Below, one piece after another: positions 1 to 12,803 of a stretch of 64,000 nucleotides of DNA. The position numbers were made by a program, and so were the translations under genes. The stretch lies in NCBI GenBank assembly GCA_013399855.1, contig VXAY01002820.1, positions 4,876-68,875 of the forward strand, given 5' to 3'. The notes beneath the pieces are model-generated. The model was not told the DNA's origin. It saw only the letters and a program-made list of their open reading frames with translations, and did not search any database. This stretch comes from Oxyruncus cristatus. Taxonomy: Eukaryota; Chordata; Aves; Passeriformes; Cotingidae. How positions within the stretch are numbered: the first letter of the stretch is position 1; every line of letters starts with the position of its first letter.

Positions 1-2270
1 CCCCCCGCCCTTGATTATCTATTTTTAATCTCCTGTTTTTGGACACATAAGTAGAATGAGCCCTGTTGCATGAAGTATTTGTTATCATAAGGCTTTTTGT
101 GCACTTCTGACAGTTAATCAATGCGTATTCTTTCTCCACTGGTGTTTGGGCCTCTTTACTAGATGTAAAATCAAGCAGTGCAGATCTTATGTCTTTTTGG
201 TGTCTGTATAGGGGACAAGCATCACTGAGGATACTATAAATATTAAAGAATAATGTCATAATATCCTGTGACACCATGCAGCTGCAACAACTTGGAGGAG
301 CTGTAAGAGTTGCTTTGGGTGTCTAGCATAATGGACCTATTCAAACCTATTGCTAAACCTGAACCTACTAAACAGTTTACAGGTTGGTCTCATTCCCTCT
401 GTGCCAATCATTCTGACCATCTTTTTCATCTTCTTTGATGCTTTTCTTCCTTTATTTTTAATATTATCTTTCCCATCACTTTAATTTTCCATGTCCTCTT
501 TCTACCCTGTGTTCTGGGCATGTTTTTGTCCAAAGCATAGGGCAGCTTTGTTTCTGTAGCTACTCCTTCTGTCAGCTTCTTTCACTAAACTGCAGGTGAT
601 AATGTTATTTTAAGTCTACATAAAGTAGATGCAAGCTGTAATAGGTAGGGTGGTCTAATAGATTTAAAAACATTGGGGCTGTAGAAACCAGAGATCCTCT
701 TTCTGACGTATATCCAAACAAGTGAAACTGAATTGAATTGAAGCTTCATGTCATTGTTATGATGTGACAATTCTGATGGTATAGGGCTCTGGCATTCTAG
801 ATAAAATAGTCTCTCAGCTGAGAGAAGTGTTAACTTGGTATCCAGGGAGAAGTGTTAGGTTGACATTGAGTGGATGAATATAGGCATCATTACACATATG
901 AACTACTTAATTCACAGATTTTCAACAGGACCAAGAAAGGAAGATGGAGCATATTCAAATAATAATGTTCTTTGAGTTGTGTTTTTGTATATTATATCAT
1001 AGGAGAAATCAGTGGTGTGGAAGACTATTGTTTAGTTTTGTATATTTCTAGAAATTGAAGATCAAGGAAATCATGAGGCTGACAAGAGGGTTCTGTTTTA
1101 AAATAAGAAATACTTAACATTTAAGTGTCAGTCTTCTTGAATTCCACTTAGTGAATGAATCCTGATGTCTACAGAATACTTTGCTCTTTATTAGTCCAAT
1201 GTAATCCTTATAGAAAGTTTGCTTTGGCCCAGTGGCATCAAGACTTAAAATTAATAAACTCTCCATGAGTGTTGCCAATGAAAGCTGATAATAGAAAACA
1301 TCAACTAGTTTCCCATGAGAAACAAAGAAATATCAAAGGGCTGTAAATAGCATTGCATTTTCTGTTTGCTGGATGAAGATGGGACATGTGGATGGTCTTA
1401 AATATTTTGCCCTTTTTGGCACACGCTTGCATTTTCAGTGGCCTAGCTTCTCGGTCTGAGATTTAAAAGACAAAATAATGCTATTATACAATGAGAAGAA
1501 CCCAGCCTTGTAAAAAAGCAGAATCACTGAGTTATTCTTGCTGATTTGACAGCTCTTCTAAATAAAAATACTGATTGCATTCTCAGTTACTTTATTACAA
1601 CTCTTCCCTCTAGATAGCATCTCTTATCTTCCATTTATATTTTTGAGTTTTATTTTGGTTTCCCTGCCCTGCTTAGTAGTTCTCTCATTGTATCTACTCC
1701 CTGCAATTATACAGACAGTGGGACAACCATCGAAAGCTTTTGCTTTGTTTCGGTTTTTGGACTGAGCTGTTGCAGATCTTGAAGAAAAGCAAAAATACTG
1801 TTAGAAGGATAGTAGAATCCTCTTCAGTAGTCAGAATTAGAAAGTTCCTATTTTGATAGTGAAATAATCATCCTATCTAGAAAAGAGTTTAACTGAGAAG
1901 CCTCTCTTGACTTCTCTATTTTCATGTAACTCCTAGAATCTAGCAGCAAGTGACCATCTGAAAGATAAAACCATCCCTTCAATCATGTTTAATTCAACTA
2001 AAATCTTTCTTACAGGGAAATTGGTGTAAAACTCAAGGAGGCTGAAGCGTAGCATGCTTAGGGTCTGCCAGTGACTCTCACTGCCTTTCTCTTATTTTCT
2101 AATGCTGAACCCAATTTTGTGCTGCCACAAAACTGTTAGTGTTCATAGCATGTTTCAGCTCTGCTTTGACACTCACACAGAAAAGTCATTGTTGTGTGCT
2201 GTTGGTCGTGAAACTGTTGAATTATTTACATTTTATTGGTATGAGCAATAACATTTGAATTCCAAAGGCC
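1..2270. other. Non-coding AT-rich DNA, nothing recognised
   Basis: No open frame longer than about 60 codons and no repeat family that I recognise. Both strands are dense in stops. It may be intergenic or part of a distal 5' UTR intron of CALD1. Confidence 0.6.
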
Positions 2271-2366
2271 TTGTCTTTTTTTTTTTGTTTTGGTTTGGCT
2301 TTTTGATTGGTTTTTCTTTTGTTTTGTTTGTTTGTTTTTGGGTTTGGCTTTTGTTTTGTTTTTTAT
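2271..2366 (+). repeat. T/G-rich low-complexity tract
   Basis: About 95 bases made almost only of T and G, with runs such as TTTTGTTTTG and (TTTG)n. Overlapping Lys/Gln-rich open frames on the minus strand here (for example 2226-2411) are artefacts of this composition. Confidence 0.85.
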
Positions 2367-5300
2367 AGTTTGGGTAACAATGACTTGAACTCTCACTAGT
2401 TGCAGTAACATTTATTTGTAAGCCAATGTTCTTGAGACAAAACAAATACATTGCTTTGCCTAATGTGGTTTTCTTTCCTATTTCAAAAAATATACAAGAA
2501 TAAAGAAAAATGTTTTGCAACCTACTACCTTCTTTCCCCTGTGCTTGCTCTTGCATGGCAAATAATATGCATTATGATATTCAGTTAGCTAAGCTTATGT
2601 TCTGTGGTCAACCACAAACTTTCTCTGGAGTCAGTGGAAGATTCAGATACTAGAGGAATCTGGATGTGAGTCAGTAGATATTGACCAGAGCTAGGTGAAA
2701 AATTATTTCTGTCTTTACATGTTCACAAATTCAGAATCTTTCAGAAAATGCAATGGGATGCATTGTTAAGGATCTTGTTAAGTAGAAAAGCAGAGACACA
2801 CTTTCAGCCTAATCCATTCTCAGATCTCCTTGCAAGGTTGAAAGGTTTAAGTGCCACTCTGTGCAGCTGGAATAGAGGTTGGGTCTTTCTCTTGTGAAAG
2901 TGTAGTTTACCATCTTGTTCTGTATTGTTCCTGTTCATAACTCTCTTTATAGCTGCTCTGCACCAAATAATGAAATAAAATATATTCCCTTTGTCAATAG
3001 ATGTTCTTTTAATGTAAACTGGAGTGATTCCAGATAGTCCGGGTAGCAAGCAAATCCTACTCCAACACACCCCTTAGGCTGGTGACTTGCTGCTGCTGAG
3101 GCTTATCTGAGATGCAGGAGGTACACACAAATATTTTTACTTCACTTGTATTCTCTTCTCACCACTCAGCTTAACGACTAATTGTTAAATACTTAATGAC
3201 TTATTGTTAAATAGGTCTTTCTTTGATACAACCAGAACTGATACCTTTGCTCTGTTGAAGGTGGATTTTTATACGGAAAATGTCCATGTCATTGACCTGT
3301 TTTTGGGGAGGTTTGACTCATCAACTTCTATTTGTTTATCAGAACAATTGCAACTGCCTCTGGACTATATCAATTATGGCCTAAAACATCTTAAATAAAA
3401 TTTAAGTAACTAGCAAAGCAGATGGGGAGAGAGAAAATAGAAACTGATTATGCAAGATAAGATTTTGAAATGTGATGTGGAAGCAAGGCAGACCTCAGTA
3501 GCAAAAAGCTTCTCTGAGGTCAGGCATAATGAAAGCACACAAGAAATGTGTAAGATAGATGAATATCTATCTTACAGAGGGGAGAGAGGCTAATGATGTA
3601 GTCAGCCTTTAAAAATAGTTAACCTTAGAGTCCTGGGAATGTATGAAAAGCCTGAACTGAGTCTTTCGATTCTTTGTTTTTTCTCTGCTAGTGACTTCAC
3701 ACACCTGTTTGTGAACTGAGGACTGCAGAGAAACAGTGTAAGAACTTTAGTGGTCTTGGACAGAACCAAATTTCATAAAAACTAAGACAACCCCCTACCC
3801 AGCCATGAATAAAAGATGCTTTAGTGTTTGATTGAAGAGAAGCAATGCTGAACTTGGAAGGATTAACATGGGTCTGATGAAACCTTCATTAGAAGGGCTG
3901 TCCAAAGAGGGTCTTTATCATTTACACACATGCAGTGCAGTCATGCATACTTACATAGCTAGCAAGGAGGTCTGCAGTAGAAGATAAAATAATTAATAAA
4001 ATTAAAATGATAGTCTGACTATTTTTAATCAAAGAGTCATTCATTTGAGAGAAAGAGAATGCCTTAAAAATAGGTTGTTCTATGCGGAGCTGCAGATGAA
4101 CTAAATTTTATGACCATGCTCTTTTTTGCAAACTCTATAAATACTTTTCTGAGGGGATAGGAGGGAGCAGAGAAGGGAGGGAAATTAGGAGGGGAATGAG
4201 AATGAAGTAAAACAAAATTCCTATTTTTTTTTTCTTTTTAAATGGAATTCTAACCAATCCCTTGGCAAAAAAGACTATGTTTATTTTTAATTAAAAAATA
4301 GCATAGCTGTGTTGACTTCAGTTTTCCCAGCTACTATTCTTCCATCACAACAGTTCTCTGGCCTCATTTCCCTTGCTGATTTCTTTCACCATTTGCACTT
4401 AGCTTTTATGTGTTACATGGATTTTTTTGTAATATTTCCTACCACTGAAAGCAAGACTAACAGTCTAAACAAGTAGCTGGGATTCAATCATCTAAATTCT
4501 CATCTACACTACCTGAACATGCCCTTCCTTTTGGAAAATTAGTAGGTATGACTAGAATAACTCTTTTTTTTATTTGCACATTCCTTGCTGTTTATATGGG
4601 TGCTAAGTGAGGAGAGATTTAAAATTGCATATTGAAATTATGAGTTGTAGTTCATTAAATTAAATGGAATGGGTTTGGCAATGCTCAGGTATCACTGAGC
4701 ACAGAGGTAGTGTTTGAAAGCTGACAAGCAGCCTTGGTGGTTTTTCTTTCAATGATTGATTGCAAACTGTCAGGTTTTGTGTTTGCACATCAGGTAAAAA
4801 ATCAGAAAATAGACATGCTTGTCATGCCTTCTTCAGCAACTTCATTTCCTCCGTCCATGGGGCAGAATAGGAAGAAGTCAGGGAGATGATCCATTTTTCA
4901 ACATGTGGTCACAAAGCTGATTACTTACTACTGGAGATGATGGTGTCTGTCTGTAACAATGTGCTCTCCTGAGTGGACTAAAATTTAAGTATTTATGTAG
5001 ACATCTAGAGGCCCTTGAGTATTCAGGAGTATCTGGGACTTTCTGCAGGCATTTTTAAGTTAATTGAAGTTGAGATAGTAATGCTGTAGGCTTAAACGGT
5101 TGTGTACCAGTCATCCCTACTATACGTTGCTGGTAGCAGTGGGAGGTGAAAGCATCAAAACTGCAGCTATTCCCAGACAGAAATCTAGTGGTTAGAATAC
5201 AAGTAGTGGTTTGTTGTGTCACTGGAAACAGACCATAGAAGAAGATATATGTATTAATCATCAGTAATGTTACTACTGGGACAGTCTTTGTGATGCATGA

Positions 5301-8300
5301 TTTGCAGGTTTTCCATATATAATATAGCCTGTTCAAAAAAGTTTTTTGCATTGGTTATCCCTGAACAAGTGGCAGCATTCTGGTGTACTATGATACTTTT
5401 CCTCTGTGGAAGTTTAGCTCTGATTATCTTGCCTTTCTAAGAAGCCAGTAAGATGAGCACAAATGTACGTGAACTATTATAATATGAAAAAATAATGTTT
5501 TCCAAGCATTTTTAAGGCACAAAAAGGACTTGAGAGAGATTGGAGTTTTATGGAAAAAACTTCTAAAATGCATCTTGTTTTATCTGGACTAGTTTTCCCT
5601 TTCTTTGTAGTATTCTTCTTGAGGAATTCATAAACAGGTGAAATATACGTAAGATGTAGTATACCAGTCTGCACTAAGGTATGGGTATCATAATATATGG
5701 AATGGTTGACATCTGTTATGATGCTCCTATGAACCTTATGTCATTTGCTCTGGGAGTTCTTAAGAAATCATTCAAGACTTCTCATTGGTTTCTGCCTCAT
5801 AGTATTTGCAAATGGTTTCCCCAGTCCAAAATGACCATGGTGGGACTGAACACATATGTAGTTCACTTAGTAAAAGGTTCTTGCCATATTAACCTTTCAT
5901 AGATGATACAGTCAGCTGTCATGATGAATGATAGGATCAGAGGTAGTAGATATCAGGAGGTCAGCAATAGGGAGTAGGAGGAAGCAGGGCAATAGGATCT
6001 GGACCAAGACATTAAAGTCTGGTATAGCAAGAATGTGAGCAGGAGTGAGCAACTAAGAAGCTGGAGAACAGTACAGTGGGGGAGGTATGATGGCTATGGA
6101 AGCAGGGAAAAATGGGGCAAAAAAAGGTAAGTTGTGATGCATATAAAGTACTTAACGTTGCTTTGAAAGAATAACTGGATCTGAATTACTTGGATATCCT
6201 GTTTGAGCAAGGTGATAGAGAGGGATGGAGTTAGTGGAAAGAATTTTATTCCTTCCATTTCACAGTTTCTGGGAGATGGTTCAGCAAACTGGTGGGTGCT
6301 TCCTGTGTGAACTGGGATGATGTTCTTCCCTGGTTTTTGCAATGGAGCGGTGTTGGCTTATTTCTAGTTTCTTGTTGTGGCATCTAATTCATTACCCCTT
6401 CTGTGGTTTATTTGAGATAGTACTTAAATATCTGACAATGTTTTTCAATAATCAAATAAAACACAATGCTTGTGGTCAATTTAATCATTTGTCCCAAATC
6501 TTTATAGGAGATTAGAGCAGTGAAATCTTGTTTTGAGCTGTCACCAGAAAATACTAGAAGATTATCTTAGTAGGAAGGTGGTATGAACTTGAAAGCTAAA
6601 AGAAAAAGTTAGTCTGAACTAAAAGCTGAAATAAATCCTGAAGAAAAGAAAAATGGAACCAAGTGTTTCTCTCCATGAAGTTTGGGAACATTCATTCTTA
6701 GGGTTTCATTTTGGTTCATTATAGAAACCTTCCCTGAGGACTAACCTAGAAAACTTGAATCAAACCTCCTGCCCCAAGGAAGGGTATTCTTCAGGGTCTT
6801 TCTGCTATCCTATCTCCATGGAGAAATCCATGTGAAGGAAAGCCACAGAAGAGGTTCACATGGACCTTCCTTGCTGAGGAAATGCCTTTGTTTGCACAAA
6901 GCTCTTTGCTTTATTTTTATGGGAGCTGTGAGCTCCAGGATCCACAAATAGTAACTTTTAGTGCTGGCACTAATCCTGTCAATCAAAATTCTTCTCAGAA
7001 ACATCATAATTAAACTTCCCTGAAAAGGATACAGCTCACAGAGTTTTCCCTGCCGTCCCCTCTCTCCTGACACCCATCCCACTGGCATGTTTACATTTAA
7101 TAACTGAAGATGACACCAAAGAGGAGAAAATCAGAGCTTTCACAGGAGATCTTTTTGTTGTTTCAGACTTTTTAGCTGCTTTAATCTGCTACTTTTGAGC
7201 AAATTCTTTTATTTTCATGATCAATGATGCTAACAGCTGTCAAAACATGCTTTAAAGCAACCAGATGCCATTTACTGTGTGTTATAAGAGACTATTTTAT
7301 GAATTACTATTCTTTATGGATTATTAATAATTTGAATTAGAACTCTAGGCTTTCTGTAACCCTTCTCCTAAAGGGACAGTGAATTTGCAAAGAATTTGGG
7401 ACTTCTTATTAGCAGTAAATTGTTTTCCTCAGAAGCATGTTTTGTAGCAGACATGCCTATATCCTCTGCCAGTAATGTAAGGGCACTTATGTTCACTTTC
7501 CAGATGATGAAAAAAAGGGATATATCAAGCTTCGTCTTTTAAATTTTAAAATGGTTGTTCTTCCAGACACACAATTTCAGAGAGGAATAATACCCTCCTT
7601 AAGTTGGCTTTTCCTTGCTGTGAATGTTGCATCTCTGTTGGGAAGATAGGTTTACATGAAGACAAATGGCTATTCTCAAACAGGCTTGGCCTGTTCTTGC
7701 TGTCACTGATGTCTGTGTGAGAACCCTGCATGGAGCAACTGAACACCACAACCCTCTGTTTATTCTTGTGGTCAGTAACTGCTGATCAAAGCAGAAAGAG
7801 ATGAGTCTGGTTTTCTGCTCATGTGAATGCCACTGCTGTGTGGTTAGCAAATGGTTTCTGCTTAGTAGCACAAATGTGTCCAAAGAAGGAAGCAAGTGCT
7901 ATATTTGCATGGCTGAAGATGATGTTCCAGATCAGATGCACACATACTTTGCTTATTTGTTAACCATCTACTTTCACTCAGTATGAGCTGTATCTAGTCT
8001 CCCTTTTGGTTGTGTTTAATCTCAGGAAGCAGTTTGCTTTCTTTCCTGTTTCATGCTAAGATGTGCAGAATGAAAGCCTGTATGCAGGGTAGTCATTGCA
8101 TCTGAAAGTTGTTCACTTCTGTTGAGGGAGTATCATTGTGAATGTGAGAGGAGTGAATGTTCTCCACAGTATTAGGGTGCTCTGCTACTGAGGTCAGCAT
8201 AAGGATAACTAGCATTTTAAGACGGTGGAGAAGAAATACGCCATTTTCTAAAACTTTGTAGGTCAGATGAGTTGCTATTTAAAAGGGTACTAGCAGCTTA

Positions 8301-9822
8301 GCTGAAGGGAAGATCTTTCTCTTTCACAGACTTTCCTCCCTATTGTGTATAGCTGGCATTATTATAAAGACCAGTCACAATTATGAGATCTTCATTGAGC
8401 AGCTTATTACATGGGATGGGGTGTGCGCAGGGTGCCCCTGAGTCCTTCTCTGGAAAGCCATTTTATGTGCTGCCTCATCCATGGCATTGGAAATGGCTTG
8501 AAAGTAAGGCCCATGGACCCCCCAAGAATTTGAACTGCAAAGGATGGGTGTTCCCTGCCTTCAGATTTCCAATATATTCTGCAGCTGGTATGCTTTTCCT
8601 CTCTCCAACTCTTTACCTCCAGTCTTTGAATATGTGTGAACATTATAATCAGATGTTATCCAATCTGTGTGGTTCAGCCAGAAAATATGATGGGGTGGGA
8701 AACTATTCCCTAAAGCTCACATTATCCCTATGAGTCTTTATTCATTGCTACTTTCCAGCATCACTGAAATTCTCTTCAGATGGGATCAAAATGAAGCTGT
8801 ACAGGTCTGAGTACATCATACCATTTGAAAACTAACAATGATATATGCATGTAGCTATGTGTTTTAAAGATGAAAGTATTTCCTTGAACATCTGTGGGCT
8901 GTGCCTTAACAGTCAGTGGGGATTAGATGGCAATTCAACTGTAAATCCTTTCTGTAATAGTATATAAATATATATAATATAATAAGTTTATTGAGAAGTA
9001 GCTTCATCCCTCTTACACCTGAGTAGTTATACAAACTGTTGCATTCAGAACACTGACAGAAACATTGATAACTAGGTGCTGGCTGCAGCACTCTGGGAGG
9101 TAGAGCTCAGGTACAGCAAACTGTCCATGTTCAGCAGAGCATGTAAATTTATGCTTAGCCTGAAGACAGTGGAATTTGACTATGTTTTTTAAATTAAACC
9201 CTAATCTAAGTGTATTGCTGCATGAGAGGTGTTTTTATTTACTCTGAATGCTCATGTGTTGTACTGATAAGCTGCTTGTAAGTGGCTAAACGAGAAGTTC
9301 ATAGGAGGCAACACACCTCCCCTTTTTAGGTCATCCTAGAAAACAAATTCCTTGCGCATCTGTTTAGGTAGCGATGGGTGAGTTCAAGGCTTCCTATTCC
9401 CCTCTTTCTTTAGCAATGCTTGTTTGCCAATCACTGTAATGACAGGCCTTCTTTGTGCACTTAGCACATTTGAGGAAAAGTTTTATTGAAGTGCTCTGTA
9501 ATGTCTTTCTAAGTAAATAAACTACATGAAAACACTGACAACATAAAAATCAAAAGAAGAAAAAGTGTTTTGGAAGAAATGGATAATCAAATTCACCTGG
9601 ACTGTTTTTTTAAAAAGGTGGTTTCCCGTTCTTCTTTTCCTAACTCGGGGAAAAAAAGTAATTTGCAAAAGAGCCAATTTTAAAATCTATGGATAAAAAA
9701 TCCTAGCTGTAGCTGGAATGAGATGCAAGCTTAACAGGCACTCTATGACTGTCACACACTGTGACTCTGTGACCATGGAAGGGGGGATGGATGACAATAA
9801 AAATTACTAAACAAGACTCTTC
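2367..9822. other. Non-coding DNA, no gene or repeat family recognised
   Basis: Unique-looking AT-rich sequence. The longest open frame is 116 codons (8383-8733, +) and lacks domains, codon bias or flanking splice logic that would support an exon. A purine-rich patch lies at 4152-4210. Confidence 0.6.
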
Positions 9823-9983
9823 TCAATGGTACCCAGAGAAAGGACAGGAGGAAAAGGAGAGAACGTGAAATAAAAAACATTCCATTTAAATGCAGGGAAA
9901 AACTTTATTACAGTAAGTGATAACACTGGAACAGATTTCACAGGGAGTCTCCATCCTTGAAGATAGTCAAACCCCAACTGGAC
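9823..9983 (+). mobile_element. Older CR1 LINE, left half (interrupted)
   Basis: Diverged CR1 3' region on the + strand: it holds the stretch corresponding to 'ACACTGGAACAG', then 'GAGTCTCCATCCTTGAAGAT' and 'CCCCAACTGGACAT'. The match stops at 9983 where an opposite-strand CR1 begins, and resumes at about 12810 with 'ATGATCCTGGGCAGCCTGCT', exactly the segment that follows in intact CR1 copies. This half is therefore the 5' piece of an element split by a later insertion. Confidence 0.8.
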
Positions 9984-9997
9984 ATAGAATCAAAGAA

Positions 9998-10740
9998 TCA
10001 ACCAGGTTGGAAAAGACCTCTGAGATCATCAAGTCCAACCCTTGATCCAACACCACTGCAGTTACTGAGTGCCACATCCAGTTTCATCTTAAAAACCTCC
10101 AGGGACGGTGAATCCGCCATCTCCCTGGGCAGCCTGTTCCAATGTCTGATTACTTTCTCTGTAAAAAATTTCTTCCTAATATCCAACCTAAACTTCCCCT
10201 GACAGAGCTTAAGACCATGGCCTCTCGTCGTACTGACAGTTGCCCGGGAGAGGAGACCAACCCCCACCTGGCTACAACCTCCTGTCAGGGAGTTGTAGGG
10301 AGTGATGAGGTCTCACCTGAGCCTCCTTAGGGGAGTTTTAGTCTCCAGACTACACAACCCCAGCTCCCTCAGCCTCTTCTCATAGGACTTGTGCTCGAGT
10401 CCCTTCACCAGCCTGGTTGCTCTTCTCTGGACCTGCTCCAGCACCTCAATATCCTTCCTGAGGGGCCCAGAGTTCGACACAGCACTCCAGGTGTGGCTGC
10501 ACCAGAGCTGTGTACAGGGGCAGAATCACTTCCCTTGTCCCTGATCCAGGCCAGGATGCCATTGGCCTTCTTGGCCACCTGAGCACACTGCTGGCTCATG
10601 TTCAGCTTCCTGTCAATCCAAACCCCCAGGCCCCTTTCTGCCTGGTCCCCCCAGCCACTCTGTGCCCAACCTGTAGCACTGCAGGGGGTTGTTGTGGCCA
10701 AAGTGCAGGACCCGGCACTTGGCCTTGTTGAACCTCATCC
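9998..10740 (-). pseudogene. CR1 ORF2 region after the RT core, C-terminal end
   Basis: It resumes with [20 protein letters not shown] and [20 protein letters not shown], which in intact CR1 lie beyond the YADD motif, and ends with [20 protein letters not shown] and [20 protein letters not shown] just before the 3' UTR. Frameshifts split it into at least two open pieces (10701-10405 and 10267-9998). With the preceding piece, it shows that the whole RT palm was lost from this copy. Confidence 0.85.
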
Positions 10741-11110
10741 CGCTGGAATCAGACCATCTTACTGTTGAAAACTGAGGCAAAGAGGGTGTTAAGTACCTCA
10801 GCCTCTTCCTAGTTTTTGGTGATTATGTTCTCCCCCATGTCCAACAAAGAATGGAGGTTTTCCTTGCTATGGATGTATTTGTAGAAGCACTTCTTGTTAT
10901 CCCTAACAGAAGTGGCTAGATTGAGTTCAAATTGTGCCTTTGTCTCTGTAATTTTCTTTCTACATGACCTAACTATATTCCTAAATTCTTCCTGAGTAGC
11001 CAGCCCTTTTTTCCATAGTGGGTAAGCTCTCTTTTTTACCCTAATTTCCTTTAAAATCTCCATGTTCAGCCAGGCTGGCCGTCTTCCCTGCCTTTCGGTT
11101 CACTGGGACA
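10740..11110 (-). pseudogene. CR1 ORF2 linker and the start of the deleted RT region
   Basis: The minus strand reads LNMEILKEIRVKKRAYPLWK, then FELNLATSVRDNKKCFYKYI, the conserved stretch between endonuclease and reverse transcriptase in CR1 ORF2. After an in-frame stop near 10809 comes [17 protein letters not shown], the usual entry to the RT domain, and then the match ends abruptly at about 10745. RT motifs, including the YADD active-site block, are absent. Confidence 0.8.
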
Positions 11111-11126
11111 GCCTGCTCCTGTGTGT

Positions 11127-12015
11127 TCAAGACTTGCTTCTTGAAGCATGGTCATCCCTCCTGGACCCCTTTGTTTTCAAGGCTGTTTCCCAGGGTACCC
11201 TCTGAACCAGTCTTTTGTGTGGGCTGAAATCTGCCCTACGGAAGTCCAGGGTAGAAGTTTCATTGATGGCCCTCTTTGCGTCCCTGCGTATTGAAAACTC
11301 TATTATTTCGTGGTCACTGTGCCCCAGACGGCCGCCGACCACCGCATCTCCCACCAGCCCCTCTCTGTTTGTGAACAGAAGGTCTAACAGGCCCCCTTCT
11401 CTGGTAGGCTCATTTACCAGCTGGAGCAGGAAGTTCTCCTCTATACACTCTAGGAATCTCCTAGACTGCCTCTTCTCTGCTGTGTGGAGTTCCCAGCAGA
11501 CATCTGGCAGGTTAAGAAGCCCCACAAGAACAAGGGCTGCAAATTTTGAGACATCCACCAGCTGCTGGTAGAAAATTTCACCCTCATCATCCTGGTTCAG
11601 TGGTCTGTAACAGACGCCCACCAGGATGTCAGCCTTGTTGGCCTTCCCCCTGATTTTGATCCATTAGGCACTCAACCTTATTGTTACTGACTTCAAGCTC
11701 TACAGAGTCAAGAGACTCTCTAACATACAGAGCCAGCCCTCCACCTCTCCTACCTTGCCTGTCCCTTCTGAAGAGCTTGTAGCCAGCCATGGCAGCGCTC
11801 CAGTCATGCAAGTCATCCCACCACATTTCTGTGATGGCGACTATGTCATAGCTTTCCTGCTGCCTGATGGCTTCCAGCTCCTCCTCTTTGTTACCCGCAC
11901 TGCATGCATTGGTGTACATGCACTTCAGCTGGGCTGCTGATTTTACTCTTAACCCGGGCTTTCCATCCGTAGAGTCATCTCTGGAGAGCCCAGTTGCAAT
12001 CCCTTCACCCTTCAA
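11127..12015 (-). pseudogene. CR1 ORF2 endonuclease domain, broken
   Basis: This is the APE-type endonuclease that nicks target DNA for target-primed reverse transcription. Recognisable blocks are LKCMYTNACS, VAITEMWWDD (catalytic Glu in TE), GYKLFRRDRQGRRGGGLALY, VGVCYRPLNQ, NLPDVCWE and LGHSDHEIIEF (SDH motif). The normal GDFN motif reads GLLN, so a catalytic Asp is missing. The frame changes near 11664-11670, between KVEC and the segment reading VGVCYRP, and again between about 11160 and 11080. The first codon of the frame at 12015 is TTG rather than ATG, overlapping the ORF1 stop. Confidence 0.85.
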
Positions 12016-12757
12016 ATCTGGTTTAAAGCCCTCCTGATCAGCCCTGCCAACTTACGGGCTGTAGTCCTTTTGCCCTTCCTAGATAGATGAAGCCCGTCTG
12101 ACTTGAGGAGACTGGGTACCATGGAATTTGCCCCATGGTCGAAAAAAACAAAATTCTGCTGGTGGCACCAATCCTTTAGCCACCTCTTGATGACATGGGT
12201 TTTCCTACTCCTCTCCTCATTCATCCCTGCTACTGCAGGAACTGAGGGGAATACCACCTGTGCTCCTGTCCCATTAACTAATTGACCCAGCACCTTGAAG
12301 TCCTTTTTAATTAGCCTGGTACCTCTTGCATTAATGTCGTCACTGCCAGCCTGGACCACCAGCAATGGATAATTATCAGAGGGCCGGATTAGCTGAGGGA
12401 GTCTTCTACTAATATATTGCTCACCCAGGCCCTGGGAAGGCAGCAGACCTCCCTGTGGGATGGGTCCACTTGGCATATTGGGCCCTCAGTTCCCCTCAGA
12501 AGGGAGTCACTGACTACAACTACCCTTGTTTATTGCTTTATAGCTGTGGTTGTAACCCGCCTGGTAGACAGGGTGCAACCGGAGACCCTCCAGACAGATC
12601 CTCTTCTTGACTGCCCTCTGTCTGACTCTGAGAACAGGGCCTCATACCTGTTCTTTAAGGGCACCTGGGGAGGTGATGGGGGTAGGGAGGGGGATTCCTT
12701 TACCTCTTCAATCAGGGACCTGTTTCCATTCCCCCCCATCTGCTTGGTTTGCTTCAC
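12012..12757 (-). pseudogene. CR1 ORF1 remnant with SGNH/esterase-like domain
   Basis: The 154-codon open stretch 12476-12012 matches the CR1 ORF1 esterase domain. Near its start is LLVVQAGSDDINARGT, corresponding to the family GTND block, and near its end SDGLHLSRKGKR, carrying the Asp/His expected of the SGNH catalytic pair. The upstream piece 12757-12530 carries PQVPLKNRYEALF, typical of the ORF1 segment preceding the esterase, in a separate frame, so at least one break lies between them. ORF1 ends at TGA 12014-12012, overlapping the ORF2 frame by a few bases. The protein aids retrotransposition, perhaps by lipid or membrane interaction; here it is a fossil. Confidence 0.8.
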
Positions 12758-12803
12758 CTACCTGATTGCAGGAGGGGCAGGGCTTTGCTGTCTCCTGCTG
12801 GAC

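Larger units (their letters stand above)
9984..12797 (-). mobile_element. CR1 LINE, near-full-length but internally deleted, minus strand
   Basis: Read on the minus strand, the order is ORF1 remnant (12757-12012), ORF2 endonuclease (12015-11127), linker (about 11100-10745), the region after the reverse transcriptase core (10740-9998), then a 3' end with 'GTTGGACTTGATGATCTCAG' and the tail GATTCTTTGATTCTAT. CTGGAC occurs on both sides (9978-9983 and 12798-12803) and may be the target-site duplication. The element has frameshifts, stops and a large deletion, so it cannot move autonomously. It inserted into the older plus-strand CR1, so it is the younger of the two. Confidence 0.9.

Noticed and set aside
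11215..11571. 118-codon open frame on the + strand inside the LINE
   Set aside because: Shadow of the minus-strand endonuclease domain, whose motifs are clear.
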